From positions 19,808 through 83,807 of the forward strand of contig NZ_JASZYQ010000012.1 in assembly GCF_030316885.1 (NCBI RefSeq): DNA of 64,000 nt, in the 5' to 3' direction. The notes beneath the pieces are model-generated. The model made no database searches. It was not told the DNA's origin and saw only the letters and a program-made list of their open reading frames with translations. A program made the translations under genes and the position numbers. Shown here in pieces: positions 8,711 to 17,653 of this stretch. Source of the stretch: Variovorax jilinensis (GTDB lineage: Bacteria > Pseudomonadota > Gammaproteobacteria > Burkholderiales > Burkholderiaceae_C). The stretch's first letter is position 1. Every line of letters begins with the position of its first letter.

Positions 8711-8989
8711 GTGGGGTGCGACTCCGGCCTGAACCGAGGCCAAGCCTGTTGGCCGGAAGGTCCAGTTCGACGGCTAGGACCGAGCGCGTGCTTCAGACTG
8801 GCTGCTGTCCTACGGCGCCCTCAGTCCTAAGGACCGCTTCATGGTGGGTTGCGGAAGCAAGCGTGGGATTTCGACCACGTAGTCCGCTGGAGCCTGACTG
8901 CCGTTTTCCAGGCATGGCAGTCCGAATCAAAGCTGCTGATACATGCGGCCGATCAGCAGTTCGATGAGGCAGCTCTAGCCTTGGTGCGC

Positions 8990-10366
8990 TCAGACGCTCT
9001 TGGCTCCCGCCGCTCTAGATGCAGCGGGCTTACGGATCTTGTCGGTTGCGTTCTGCCTCTCGAGGGTCGCCGAGAAGGTCATGAGTACGGCCGACAGCAA
9101 TTGCACGCTGAAGCCAGCCAAGATTGCGAGTGTGAAGGGCGTTCCGGAGACGTGCTGAACAAAGTCAGAAGAACTTCCGGGTCCCGTGGCTGAGAACCAG
9201 CCGATGATGACGCCGAAAGCGCCTCCCACGGCAATGCGGACCGCCATGTAGCCTGGAGAGAGCTGTGCGGAACGCGTATTGTTGATGATTGCATAGATGA
9301 TAGAGATAGTCGCGCCCAGCAATCCACCAATCATCGGCAGAAACAGTACTCCGATGATAAACAGTTGGTCCTGAAGCACATGCACTGCGTGAATCGCCGA
9401 GGCAGGGCGGTACGAGCCAACTCTAATATCTAGGGTCTGTGCTAGACAGAAGTCGTCGAATTTGTCGAGTGCCGCCAGCAGGAACTGCTGATTTCCTTTG
9501 CCGTACAGCGCTCGAACGGGTGCGTCGTTGTACGGTTTGCAGTTCTTTTCGTTGATTAGGGCGACATTCTCGTAGACTCCCTCGAGCGTGCCGCCAACGG
9601 AGGGCGCCGATACAGGCATTGAAGCGTGCTTGCTCCCAATTTGGAGGGGCGTCTGAGATATGACGGCGTTTTGGGGGGGCTGTGCCGGCCCGAACAGTTC
9701 AAACCACACAACATTAATAATCTGATTGACAATGCCGACTTCATCGACGCTAGCAGTCACGCCGTACTCCCCGAGTGGAGGCTGAGATCGACGCTGGCTT
9801 GATGCCGCTGTGCGAGCCAAGATTCGGTTTGCACTGTCGAACATGAGCGCAACTTCGTGATGCGCTTTCAAGTACTGGCCGTAGTACGCTGACTTTGGAT
9901 CGCGGAGCGCTCCTTCGCTGATTATTCGTCGAAGTTCTGTCAGTTTCTGCAGTGGATTTTGCGTATTGATCCGGGTCAGTTGCGCAATGTTGTCGTTAAG
10001 GTTTTGAACAACAACGAAGCCAATCACGGCGAAGCCTATGAGGATAATCGCAAAGAGGGCTGTCGTGATCTGGCGGACGCCTCCCCAGCGACTGGAGTAG
10101 AGCTTGGAGTGAACGTTTCTAAGCTCGTCTATAGAAACTTTCTCCGATAAGTTCAACGCTTTGCTGTACTGAACACTCAAGATTGAGTAGGCCTTTAAAG
10201 CCTCGCTGGTTCCACGATTCCTGACTGCGAGTTCGATCGCGTCCCCAAGCGCAGTGTCAAGTAGCCTTCCGCTGTCTGCCAGATGCCTTTGCACAAGCTG
10301 TGCATCTGCGATGAGGCGGCCGAGTTCGGCGTCCAACTCGTCAATGCTGCTGAAATCAGCGCTCAT
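8990..10366 (-). CDS. predicted four-helix membrane protein with N-terminal coiled-coil region
   Basis: 458 residues, no recognised family. The first ~95 residues are acidic and helical with heptad-like Leu spacing. A transmembrane helix at ~101-123 (TTALFAIILIGFAVIGFVVVQNL) leads into a large, probably extracytoplasmic domain (~125-325) containing Cys pairs. Three more hydrophobic segments follow near 330-355, 370-395 and 405-432. The gene begins six bases after the stop of the small secreted protein at 10373-10585, so the two form an operon. An intramembrane sensor or channel-like role is conceivable, but nothing in the sequence decides it. Confidence 0.6.
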   Translation of the reverse strand: MSADFSSIDELDAELGRLIADAQLVQRHLADSGRLLDTALGDAIELAVRNRGTSEALKAYSILSVQYSKALNLSEKVSIDELRNVHSKLYSSRWGGVRQITTALFAIILIGFAVIGFVVVQNLNDNIAQLTRINTQNPLQKLTELRRIISEGALRDPKSAYYGQYLKAHHEVALMFDSANRILARTAASSQRRSQPPLGEYGVTASVDEVGIVNQIINVVWFELFGPAQPPQNAVISQTPLQIGSKHASMPVSAPSVGGTLEGVYENVALINEKNCKPYNDAPVRALYGKGNQQFLLAALDKFDDFCLAQTLDIRVGSYRPASAIHAVHVLQDQLFIIGVLFLPMIGGLLGATISIIYAIINNTRSAQLSPGYMAVRIAVGGAFGVIIGWFSATGPGSSSDFVQHVSGTPFTLAILAGFSVQLLSAVLMTFSATLERQNATDKIRKPAASRAAGAKSV

Positions 10367-10372
10367 ACACCG

Positions 10373-10585
10373 CTATCCAGCTGAGCCAAACATCGGGCCC
10401 TGAGGGGTATTGCAGAAGCAGCGAGTTCCCACGGGAACCGCTCCCGGCAGGTAGCACCAGACGTACGAAGTGAAGCAGATTGTTCCGGGATAGTGGGGCG
10501 GAACTTGTGGCGCCGCTGGCATAGCAGCCAAGGTTGGCGCCAAAGCGACGATTCGCGCTAGCCGGATGAGAGTATTTGTCATCAT
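10373..10585 (-). CDS. small cysteine-containing secreted protein
   Basis: About 70 residues from tandem ATGs at 10585/10582 directly after GCGAGGG. A signal peptide (MTNTLIRLARIVALAPTLAAMPAAP) is followed by a compact mature part. There, four Cys lie in ICFTSYVWC and RCFCNTPQGP, consistent with two disulfides. This pattern recurs in small hypothetical exported proteins of proteobacteria, and I know no function for it. First gene of a two-gene operon with the four-helix membrane protein, so it may be a secreted partner or ligand of that protein (inference). Confidence 0.5.
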   Translation of the reverse strand: MMTNTLIRLARIVALAPTLAAMPAAPQVPPHYPGTICFTSYVWCYLPGAVPVGTRCFCNTPQGPMFGSAG

Positions 10586-10907
10586 CCCTCGCCAAAGTAA
10601 GGTGAACATCTGCCGATCACGGTGTTCTGCCGTGGAGAGGAAATCTATAGCTGTAATGAACCCGCTACATCATCAATACTGATGATGCTGCCAACAGACG
10701 CTGCTGGGAGAGACCGACAGCTTGTCTAACCTCATGGAGGTCAATGATTCCCAAATCGATGGTCGAGTAAGTTCGCGAGAGGGACCACTATGCCTGAGCA
10801 ATTGGCGGATTCGATCTCCGAGGCGCGGAGCAACACTGACGCGCTTTGAAAGGCAGCGCAGCGCCCACTTGCAGTCCTTCGCGCCCATCATTTGCAGGAC
10901 CGTTAGC
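10586..10907. other. upstream region of the small-protein operon, with an inverted repeat
   Basis: No gene seen. CATCATCA-ATAC-TGATGATG at 10668-10687 is a perfect 8-base inverted repeat about 85 bases before the start at 10585, which could be an operator for that operon. The rest shows only shadow frames. Confidence 0.4.
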
Positions 10908-11019
10908 GCTGCGGAGCCGAATTCGGCAGACGGTGTTGCCTTGCCCGACGACGGTGAGAGCCTCGCCGAGACCGCTCCCCCATCCAGGACCGCACGTCGT
11001 CTTCGTCCACGTTTGTAAT

Positions 11020-11370
11020 TCAGACCAAGTGGAAAACCGCTCCGTTCGCCGCCGGCTGCCCCTGCGCCTTCTCGTAGACGCGGATGACGCCACGCAGCCG
11101 CTCGCACTCGCGCTCCAGGGCCGCGACCCAGGCGCGGGCGTGCTGGGCTTCGTTGTAGGCATGCGTATGGAGGGCGGCCATGCCCCAGCGGCTCTCGAAC
11201 CAAAGGGCAAGGTAGACCGCCCGGGGTGCGTTACCGCTGGCCTAGTAGCGCTGCAGCGTCCTAAAGCTCACCCCCAGGTGCCGAGCAATTTTTCTTCGGG
11301 GTTCGACCTGGTCGTCGAGCAAGTAAGCCAGGGGCGGCAGCCGAGCGAACGAGGGGGCGAGGAAGGGCAT
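11020..11370 (-). pseudogene. small phage-type HTH protein gene with internal TAG (copy 1)
   Basis: ATG at 11370 with a GGAG site; encodes MPFLAPSFARLPPLAYLLDD and on to RHLGVSFRTLQRY, a helix-turn-helix, then TAG at 11242-11244. The frame stays open beyond it (ASGNAPRAVYLALWFESRWG, then a helical ALERECERLRGVIRVYEKAQG) to TGA at 11020. Full length would be 116 residues, resembling small phage or plasmid regulators (DUF3653-like). The second copy has CAG at the stop position, so a CAG-to-TAG change broke this one. The product would have been a DNA-binding regulator. Confidence 0.75.
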
Positions 11371-11802
11371 GACGAGGCTCCTGCAAAAGGTCCCAAACGT
11401 GCGAAGCCCGGCGATCCCGACCCCGCCAAGGCCGCGACAGTTTGTCGCAGTCCCATGCCACCCCGCGGCGCCTTTTTCTTCTTATGCCGAGCGGGCTTTT
11501 CCCGGGCATGCAGATCATGCGAAGCCTCAAATCCCCCCGGGGGCTGCATCCTAACTCCTACTACCCTCCTCGCTCAGCCGCGTTTTCCCAGCAGCCTTTT
11601 GCGGGTGCGCGCCGCGAATGAAATGAACATAGTTGAGACGAGTCCAGAGCAGCATTCCCGCTGCCAAGCGCACCCACCTACCTAGGCGCGTCGATCTCGG
11701 ACGGATGTGCGCCTGCGCCGCGGGATTGGCTGACGTCGCAATTGAAGCCGTCCTCCAGTCATGCACTTGACCGTGCGTCAACGGCGCCGTCAAATTGTCG
11801 GC
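11371..11802. other. upstream part of repeat copy 1 and spacer
   Basis: Holds the conserved palindrome at 11434-11448 and the rest of the repeated block to 11631. The remaining ~170 bases before the gene at 11803 show no gene or clear promoter. Confidence 0.4.
11434..11448. promoter_or_regulatory. palindrome GCGACA-GTT-TGTCGC, candidate operator
   Basis: Perfect 6-base arms, 64 bases before the HTH gene start. The same palindrome is 63 bases before the second copy's start (44471-44485), so spacing is kept. Likely autoregulatory site of the HTH protein. Confidence 0.5.
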
Positions 11803-12780
11803 ATGCACCGTCGTCTTGCTGTCTCGGCGATCGCGGCTTTTGGGGCCACAGGCGCCGGAGCGTTGCTCGCGCAGAGCGCTGCGGTCGCCATGCCGCGCGT
11901 TGGGGTGCTGCTTTTCGGCGCTCCGCCAGTGGGCTCCGAGCCATATCCCATCGCCAGGGGACGGCGCCGGTTGTTGGAGCTGGGCTATATAGAAGGCCAG
12001 AACATCGAGCTCGTGATTCGCCATGGCGCTACGCCTCGTCAGTTGGCGGACCATGCAAGCGACCTTGTTCGATCGAAGGTCGACGTCATCTTTGCGGGAG
12101 GCCCATTGCCTTTGGATGCGGCACGCGAGGCGACACTCCGGATTCCCATCGTTGCGATTGCCGGCGGCGATCCAGTTCGAGATGGATGGGCAAGATCGTT
12201 CGCTCGGCCAGGTGGCAACGTCACGGGCTTGACGGTCACCTTTCCCGAAGTAGTCCGAAAACAATTCGAACTCCTTCGACTGGCGGTACCCGGCATCGAG
12301 AAAGTTGCCGTTCTGCTACCCGGCAAAGGCACGGATCGCGCCGAGATGGAGGGCATCGCGCGTGATATTCAGCTGGAGTTGCTCGTTCTGGAAGCCGGTG
12401 ACCTGGAAGGCATGAAATCGGAACTGGAACGCGCAGTACGCGCTGGTGCGCAGGGACTCGTCGGTAGTGGCGGCAACTTTCTTCTTGAGCATCGCGTCGT
12501 GTTCGCCGAACTCGCGATCAAGTACAGCTTGCCCTCGATCAGCGTGCTGACTCAGGTAGCCGAAGCGGGCTTTCTGATGAGCTACGGCGTTGACCTCGAA
12601 GCCTTGGGCCGTCGAGCGGCTGACTATATCGACAGGATTCTTAAGGGCACCCCACCAGGAGAGCTGCCTATCGAACGTCCAACTGACTTTCAGTTTGTGA
12701 TCAACCGCAGAACGGCTATGACGCTCAATCTGTCGCTGCCGCAGTCGCTGTACATACGGGCAAATCGAGTCATCGGATAG
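11803..12780 (+). CDS. ABC-type substrate-binding protein, PF04392 family
   Basis: 325 residues with an export signal (MHRRLAVSAIAAFGATGAGALLAQS). The mature chain follows the PF04392 (ABC_sub_bind) plan: MPRVGVLLFG, a GRRRLLELGYIEGQNIELVIR block, VDVIFAGG, IPIVAIAGGDPV, FARPGGNVTGLT, KQFELLRLAVPGIEKVAVL, and a C-terminal FQFVINRRTAMTLNLSLP. The family contains periplasmic binding proteins sometimes paired with permease and ATPase genes, but in Burkholderiales it is often found alone, as here. The ligand is unknown. The start at 11803 is preferred because it begins the signal peptide; an in-frame ATG at 11761 adds 14 basic residues. It lies just right of repeat copy 1 and carries no partner genes. 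Confidence 0.85.
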   Translation: MHRRLAVSAIAAFGATGAGALLAQSAAVAMPRVGVLLFGAPPVGSEPYPIARGRRRLLELGYIEGQNIELVIRHGATPRQLADHASDLVRSKVDVIFAGGPLPLDAAREATLRIPIVAIAGGDPVRDGWARSFARPGGNVTGLTVTFPEVVRKQFELLRLAVPGIEKVAVLLPGKGTDRAEMEGIARDIQLELLVLEAGDLEGMKSELERAVRAGAQGLVGSGGNFLLEHRVVFAELAIKYSLPSISVLTQVAEAGFLMSYGVDLEALGRRAADYIDRILKGTPPGELPIERPTDFQFVINRRTAMTLNLSLPQSLYIRANRVIG

Positions 12781-12792
12781 TGCCACTTTTCG

Positions 12793-13078
12793 ACAGAAAG
12801 AGATGGACGCCGATAGCCCCGTCGATCTTGTCCGTTCGTTTCGGCAGTTCCTTCGGATAGATGTCGGCTTCCATCGACGCCGTGAACGCGACGTCTGCTC
12901 GCAGAATCGCATCAAGGATCCAATGACTGTTGACTCGTATGGGTCCGTGTTGTCCGCAATGGCACGAACGAAGTGCTCGAGTTGTTACGGGTCATGAGGC
13001 GGTCTGGTAAGGAGATCAGCTGCAGGTGGACGTTCCGTCCGGCGACAACGTCGTTTGCAGAGCGGAAGGTTACGTGAA
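12793..13078 (-). pseudogene. three-frame remnant of a catabolic-type gene
   Basis: Read leftward, protein-like sequence passes through three frames. LHVTFRSANDVVAGRNVHLQLISLPDRLMT comes first, then QLEHFVRAIADNTDPYESTVIGSL, then DAILRADVAFTASMEADIYPKELPKRTD to LFLSKSG. The middle part resembles C-terminal segments of Gfo/Idh/MocA-type oxidoreductases, but I am not sure of the family. At least two frameshifts make it non-functional. It fills the whole gap between the PF04392 gene and the patatin gene. Confidence 0.4.
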
Positions 13079-13119
13079 GGTCCTGGACTGACCTTAACCT
13101 CCGTCACGTCGTTGCTCTG

Positions 13120-14577
13120 TCAAGGTTGCGACTTGACCAATTGGATATTGGCAGGAGGTGCACCGCTCACCGTACCGCCCACATCCTTGAGAAGACGCTT
13201 GAACTCTGGCGACTCCGAGATGATCGTACCGGCCGCCGCACGCAGCCGGTCGACCGCCTGGTCAGGCAGCACGAAGCTCGTCGGCTGCTGGTTCAGATAG
13301 TCGAGTTCCGACTTGTCCTTCAGCGCCGAAAATGAGACGTCCACGGCATAGATCTCGGCATTGGGACCCCGCGTGATCGCGGCGAGCGCCGGGTCGTTGC
13401 CGACGGCCGCGGATTGCCGGATCTGACGCATCGTCTTCCAGCGTGCCGCCATGTCGCGCAGCAGCTCCACCGCTTCGAAAGAATTGCGGTCGATCGGCAC
13501 GCCACTCGACTTAAGCAGGATCTCCACGCTGCCGGGCGGCGATTCGGACTCGTCCCACTTCGTCGGCGGAACCGATAGCGAGTTGACGATGAAGACGACG
13601 ATCCGCTTGGCGCTGTCGAGTTGTGTCGGAACGCCCGCTTCCTGCATGGCCTCGAGCACCTCGAGCGCATCAAGCACGCCGCGCATGCCGACGTTGTCCG
13701 ACACGCCACCGTCGACGAGGTGGATGTAGGGCCGCGCCTTGCTGTCGCCGAAGTCGCCAAGCGACTTGAGCGAACGGATCGCGCGCGCGGCCGGTCGCGG
13801 CGGATTGTCGGTGTCGATGAAGCGCTTGACCCACGGCGGCTGCGCCTGGTTGCAGTTACCGCCGTAGTTATTGAGCGTGACCGGCGATAGCACCACGGGC
13901 ACCGCCGAAGATGCAGCGGCGGCGCGCGAGAGCGGGATGGCTTCGAGGTCGGAGCACAGCACGTCGAACATGCCCTGCTGGAACACCACCCGGGAACCGC
14001 TCGAGATGTCGGTGGCCGAGGCCAGGATCAGTGGCCCCTTCCCGCGGTTCAGGTCGCCGAACGTGGCGCCATGGAAGAGCACTTCGTCATACAGCTCGGA
14101 AGCGAGTTCGGAACGGCCCCACGCCCGGGAGGAAAGCCGGGCCCAGTTGCCGGGATTGAGCGAGCGCGAGACGATCGCGCCCTGCACGTCGCGCTTCAGG
14201 AAGCGCTGCTCGTAGTCGTCGAAGAGCTTGTCGCCGTAGAGACCGTAGGCCAGCGCCGTGAAGCTGCCGCCCGACACGCCCGTGATGACGTCGACCTGGT
14301 CAAGCAGCCGGCCCCTGCCCTTCGGCGTCACGATCTCGGTCCTTCGCAAGTATTCGAGGACGCCGTACGAAAACGCGGCCGCGCGCGTCCCACCGCCCGA
14401 GAAGGCGAGGATGACAAGCGCATCCTTGTCCTTCACCTCGGCTTGGCGCGTCTCGAAGCGGTAGCCCTTGTTCGGATCGGCTTGAGCGATCGGTGGATTG
14501 ACCGGGCGAACTGCACAGCCAGCGAGCAGAATCAGCGCGCCTGCGAGCGTCGTCTGAAAGATGAGGCGTTTGGCCAT
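13120..14577 (-). CDS. patatin-like phospholipase, lipoprotein
   Basis: 485 residues. Lipoprotein signal with LLAGC (Cys21). The patatin domain is complete: oxyanion motif GGGTR (61-65), nucleophile elbow GVSGG with Ser102, and catalytic Asp289 in LVDGGVSDN, giving the Ser-Asp dyad. Members hydrolyse acyl esters of phospholipids or other lipids; the lipid anchor places this one at the envelope facing the periplasm. It lies 35 bases downstream of the GntR gene on the same strand, so it may be read from the same transcript and be subject to the GntR operator at 15348. ATG at 14577 follows an AAGGACA ribosome-binding site. Confidence 0.9.
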   Translation of the reverse strand: MAKRLIFQTTLAGALILLAGCAVRPVNPPIAQADPNKGYRFETRQAEVKDKDALVILAFSGGGTRAAAFSYGVLEYLRRTEIVTPKGRGRLLDQVDVITGVSGGSFTALAYGLYGDKLFDDYEQRFLKRDVQGAIVSRSLNPGNWARLSSRAWGRSELASELYDEVLFHGATFGDLNRGKGPLILASATDISSGSRVVFQQGMFDVLCSDLEAIPLSRAAAASSAVPVVLSPVTLNNYGGNCNQAQPPWVKRFIDTDNPPRPAARAIRSLKSLGDFGDSKARPYIHLVDGGVSDNVGMRGVLDALEVLEAMQEAGVPTQLDSAKRIVVFIVNSLSVPPTKWDESESPPGSVEILLKSSGVPIDRNSFEAVELLRDMAARWKTMRQIRQSAAVGNDPALAAITRGPNAEIYAVDVSFSALKDKSELDYLNQQPTSFVLPDQAVDRLRAAAGTIISESPEFKRLLKDVGGTVSGAPPANIQLVKSQP

Positions 14578-14612
14578 GGAAATGTCCTTCTGGCAGCGAA
14601 CGCCACCGGGGT

Positions 14613-15320
14613 TTACGAGTTCTTTGGCAGGGAACCCAGTTGCTTGATGGCTTCGCGCTTGGAATCCTCGATGAGCTTTTCGGCCGCCTGGGTCGCCAGC
14701 CCAACCTCCCCGGCCTTGAGCGCCTTGTGCAGCGCGCGCCAGTTGCGCGCTGACTCCTTGCGTCGTGCGGGCGTTGCCAGGCCGAGCTGTGTATAGCGCA
14801 GAGTTTGGCGCGCCAGCGAGGTCAGGATCTCGGCCATGCGTTCGTTGTCGCAGGCGTCGCGCAAGACCCGGCTCAGGCGGAAGGTGGTGTCGAAATAGGC
14901 CGCACTGCCGTCGGCCGCATGCGCAAGTGCGTCCAGTGCGCGAACGTCCGCCTCGATCAATCCCGCAATGCGCGCCGCTTCCGGTACGGACAGGCGCGCA
15001 ACGAGACTGCCCGACAGGCTGCGGCGGATCTCGAAGATGTCGGCCACCTCTTTCGCAGAGAGTTGCGTCACGTGAGCGCCGCGGTTGGCCAGGATGCGCA
15101 CGACGCCATCCTTTTCCAGGATGCGCAGGGCCTCGCGCACCGGCCCGCGGCTGACTTCAAACTGCTCGGCCAACGTCTCCTCGCGAATGCGCTCGCCGGG
15201 CGCGTATTCGCCATTGGCGATCGCGGCGAAGATGCGCTCCGCGATCTGCTCGGGAAGCGTCTGAAGCTGGCGGATGGGCGTCTTTGCGATTTCGCGGTCG
15301 CCGATCGTTCGTGTACTCAT
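14613..15320 (-). CDS. GntR-family regulator, FCD (FadR) subfamily, paralog A
   Basis: 235 residues. Winged helix-turn-helix ~20-90 (LPEQIAERIFAAIANGEYAPGERIREE, EQFEVSRGPVREALRIL, NRGAHVTQLS), then an all-helical FCD ligand domain. The DNA-binding half is almost the same as that of the second GntR protein at 24840-25589 (LPEQIAERIFAAIA.GEYAPGERIREE), so both probably bind the same operator. An ATTGT-CA-ACAAT palindrome lies 28 bases before its start codon (15348-15359), implying autoregulation or cross-regulation. FCD regulators usually sense carboxylic acids, fitting a carboxylate catabolic regulon. Start at ATG 15320. Confidence 0.93.
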   Translation of the reverse strand: MSTRTIGDREIAKTPIRQLQTLPEQIAERIFAAIANGEYAPGERIREETLAEQFEVSRGPVREALRILEKDGVVRILANRGAHVTQLSAKEVADIFEIRRSLSGSLVARLSVPEAARIAGLIEADVRALDALAHAADGSAAYFDTTFRLSRVLRDACDNERMAEILTSLARQTLRYTQLGLATPARRKESARNWRALHKALKAGEVGLATQAAEKLIEDSKREAIKQLGSLPKNS

Positions 15321-15347
15321 AAGAGGCAGTCTGGGAAGTTGAAGCGT

Positions 15348-15359
15348 ATTGTCAACAAT
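15348..15359. promoter_or_regulatory. GntR operator ATTGT-CA-ACAAT (site 1)
   Basis: Perfect inverted half-sites in the leader of GntR paralog A. With flanks (CATTAGAATTGTTGACAAT on the minus strand) it matches the other three sites at 21542, 25875 and 36570. Confidence 0.75.
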
Positions 15360-15410
15360 TCTAATGTATCCATCAGATTTTGCGTAGCTTGGGCGTTGAT
15401 TTCTGCCCTT

Positions 15411-16475
15411 CTAGCCGGCCCGGTTGCTATTTGCCATCCGCCAACGATCGAGCACGCGTACCGTGGCCCAGGCGTAGAGGGCAACGCCTACGAACAGCGC
15501 CACGCGGATCGCCGAGGCACGATAGACGTCCTTGCCGTTGGCGCTGTCCTCGATGGCCGGGCCGAGCAGGATCAGCATCGTGACCAGCGCGTTGGTCCAG
15601 AAGGTTGGCGCGAACGCCGTCGGCCGCAGCCGATACAGCCGCACGCCGGTCCAGAGTGCCGCCGCCACGATCCACAGCATCAGCATCCAGAGGTTGGGAC
15701 GCAGCGTGAGGCCACCCCAGACCGCGGCTGCCAGCAGTGCGCCTGCCAGCGTAGAGCCGACCAACTCGCGGCCGGCCGAGCGCGCGTTCGCCGAACTTGC
15801 CTGCTGGCCCAGCGTCACCGTCTTGATGATCGCCGCCAAGTAGAAGGACGGATTGCCCAGCGCCAGCACGAGCACCGGCATCACCACCAGCGTCGCGCGC
15901 AACGCCGCCCAGCTGGCGGCCTGGAGGTCGAGTCCGGCCGGCGCCGGCTGCAGAGCAACCGGCCGCGGTGGATCAGGAAACAGCGCATGTGACATCCCGC
16001 TCACGAAGACACCGACGCCGAGCCCGAGCGCCATCGCGATGCTGAGCACCGAAACCAGCGCCTGGTCGGCCACCCCCGCCACCGGGACGAAGGTGAAGGT
16101 AATGACGAAGATGATCGTGAACGGATTGGCGCTACGCGCACCGGCGCGGAAGACGACGAAGAGCAGGACGGCGATGATCAGCAGCCCCGCCACCGCGTAG
16201 TGCTCGAGGATCGGTACCAGGAGCACGCCGGCAAGCATCAGAAGTGCGATCAACAACGCCAGCACGAGGCCCTTGACGAGCGGGATCGATGGCCCTGGCT
16301 TGCACAGCAGCAGCACCGCGAGCACGCAGGTCACGAACGGTGCCGGCAAGCCCATGCCATAGGCGATGAGCACGGACAGGCCCAGGCCGATGGCTAACCG
16401 GAGCACCGCCTTGTCCGCAGTGTTGTTCGCAGTGTTGGCCACAGTGGTGAGGGCAGAGGCGTCCGCACGGACCAT
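15411..16475 (-). CDS. DUF2955 (FUSC-like) membrane protein of an efflux system
   Basis: 354 residues, strongly hydrophobic, about ten predicted helices in two halves: VLRLAIGLGLSVLIAYGMGLPAPFVTCVLAVLLL near the N-terminus and LGQQASSANARSAGRELVGSTLAGALLAAAVWGG in the second half. This is the layout of DUF2955 proteins, which sit next to HlyD-type adaptors and outer-membrane factors and resemble the FUSC/AaeB aromatic-acid exporters. It starts eight bases after the HlyD gene ends and is the last gene of the efflux operon. It is presumably the inner-membrane permease driving export of aromatic or lipophilic acids; the substrate is unknown. Confidence 0.85.
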   Translation of the reverse strand: MVRADASALTTVANTANNTADKAVLRLAIGLGLSVLIAYGMGLPAPFVTCVLAVLLLCKPGPSIPLVKGLVLALLIALLMLAGVLLVPILEHYAVAGLLIIAVLLFVVFRAGARSANPFTIIFVITFTFVPVAGVADQALVSVLSIAMALGLGVGVFVSGMSHALFPDPPRPVALQPAPAGLDLQAASWAALRATLVVMPVLVLALGNPSFYLAAIIKTVTLGQQASSANARSAGRELVGSTLAGALLAAAVWGGLTLRPNLWMLMLWIVAAALWTGVRLYRLRPTAFAPTFWTNALVTMLILLGPAIEDSANGKDVYRASAIRVALFVGVALYAWATVRVLDRWRMANSNRAG

Positions 16476-16483
16476 GGCGATGC

Positions 16484-17653
16484 TCAGTAGAGGTACGAGA
16501 GGTAGCTCATGAGCCCCAGATAGCGCGCGCCGAGCCAGTTCATTGCGCTGTGGTCGCCGGTATAGACCATCACCTCGGCCTGGCCGCCGATGCGCACTGC
16601 ACGCATCGCCTCCTCCTGGCCGGTACCGAATTCGATCGCCACCGGGAAGCGCTGCGCCTGCCGCAGCCAGTCGCGGCTGTTGTCGACCTTGGGCAGCGAA
16701 CCCGGCGGCGTCTGCTGACCTGAACCAACGCCGCTGCCCACGCTGCGCACCCGCCCCTTCAGCACCTGGCCCGGCATCACGTCGAGCGCGATCGCGACCG
16801 GGTCGCCGGGCTTGATGTTGCCGAGGTTGTTCTCGGTCATGTCGGCATTGATCCAGAGGTCATGGCTGGCGATCAGCGTTATCACAGGCGCACCGGCGTG
16901 CACGAAATAGCCAACATCGGTGTGCAGGTCGGTGACCGCTCCGCGCGAAGGCGCCAGCACACGCGTGCGCTGGAGGTCGAGCTCGGCCTTCTCGATCGCC
17001 AAACGCGCGCTGACCAACTGGGCGTTGCCATCGCCGACCTCACCCGCGGTCTCCTGCGCGCGGCGCAGGTCGGCCTCGGCCGACTTCACCTGGCTCTGGG
17101 CTTTCACAAGATTGGCCCGGGCGCTCTCGACCCGGCGCAGCGAGATCGCGCCCGGATCCTCGGCGTAGATCTGCTCGAGCCGGGCCGCGTCCTGGCGAGC
17201 ATAGACATGGTTGGCCAACGCCGCCCGCACGCCGGCCCGCGCTGCATCCACGGAGGCCGTCGAGGCACTGACGGAGAGCCGCACTGATTCATAGTCGGAG
17301 CGGCTGCGCTGCAACGCGATCCGGTAGGGGGTCGGGTCGATCTCGAACAGCGCCGTGCCGGCCTGCACCTCATCGTTGTTTCGCACGTGGACCTTCAACA
17401 CCTTGCCCGATACCTCCGCAGCCACGGGCACGACGAACGCCTGTACGCGGGCCTGGGCGCTGGTGGGCGTGAGGCGATCCGAGACGAAATACCAGAGCAG
17501 GCTCAGCACGATCAGCAGCAGCACCACGAGCCCGCCGATGCGGCTGCCCTTGCCGCTGGCGGGTGGCTGCGGCGTCAAGGGCGGATCGATCGTGACCGCG
17601 GGAGAAGGCGATGGCGATGGCGATGGCGTGGATTTCACAGGGTCTGCACTCAT
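16484..17653 (-). CDS. HlyD/EmrA-type membrane fusion protein
   Basis: 389 residues. A Ser/Pro-rich cytoplasmic tail, one transmembrane helix (~41-62, IGGLVVLLLIVLSLLWYFV), a barrel-sandwich/lipoyl half-motif (AEVSGKVLKVHVRNNDEVQAGTALFEIDPTPY), a helical hairpin (~115-215) and the second half-motif with a beta-barrel (VLAPSRGAVTDLHTDVGYFVHAG, LWINADMTENNLGNIKPGDPVAIALDVMPG). This is the periplasmic adaptor of a tripartite efflux pump. Its ATG overlaps the stop of the outer-membrane factor gene (ATGA), so translation is probably coupled. Confidence 0.93.
   Translation of the reverse strand: MSADPVKSTPSPSPSPSPAVTIDPPLTPQPPASGKGSRIGGLVVLLLIVLSLLWYFVSDRLTPTSAQARVQAFVVPVAAEVSGKVLKVHVRNNDEVQAGTALFEIDPTPYRIALQRSRSDYESVRLSVSASTASVDAARAGVRAALANHVYARQDAARLEQIYAEDPGAISLRRVESARANLVKAQSQVKSAEADLRRAQETAGEVGDGNAQLVSARLAIEKAELDLQRTRVLAPSRGAVTDLHTDVGYFVHAGAPVITLIASHDLWINADMTENNLGNIKPGDPVAIALDVMPGQVLKGRVRSVGSGVGSGQQTPPGSLPKVDNSRDWLRQAQRFPVAIEFGTGQEEAMRAVRIGGQAEVMVYTGDHSAMNWLGARYLGLMSYLSYLY

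Larger units (their letters stand above)
10908..11631 (-). repeat. 0.72 kb duplicated block, copy 1
   Basis: From GCTGCGGAGCCGAATTCGGC to GCGAATGAAATGAACATA this block matches 43954-44667 in the same orientation, with scattered substitutions and small indels. It contains a small helix-turn-helix gene on the minus strand, its upstream palindrome and flanking sequence. No transposase or terminal inverted repeats were seen, so it is not a standard insertion sequence. Confidence 0.85.

Noticed and set aside
10908..11631. Insertion sequence or MITE
   Set aside because: No terminal inverted repeats, target duplications or transposase found; treated as a plain duplicated block.
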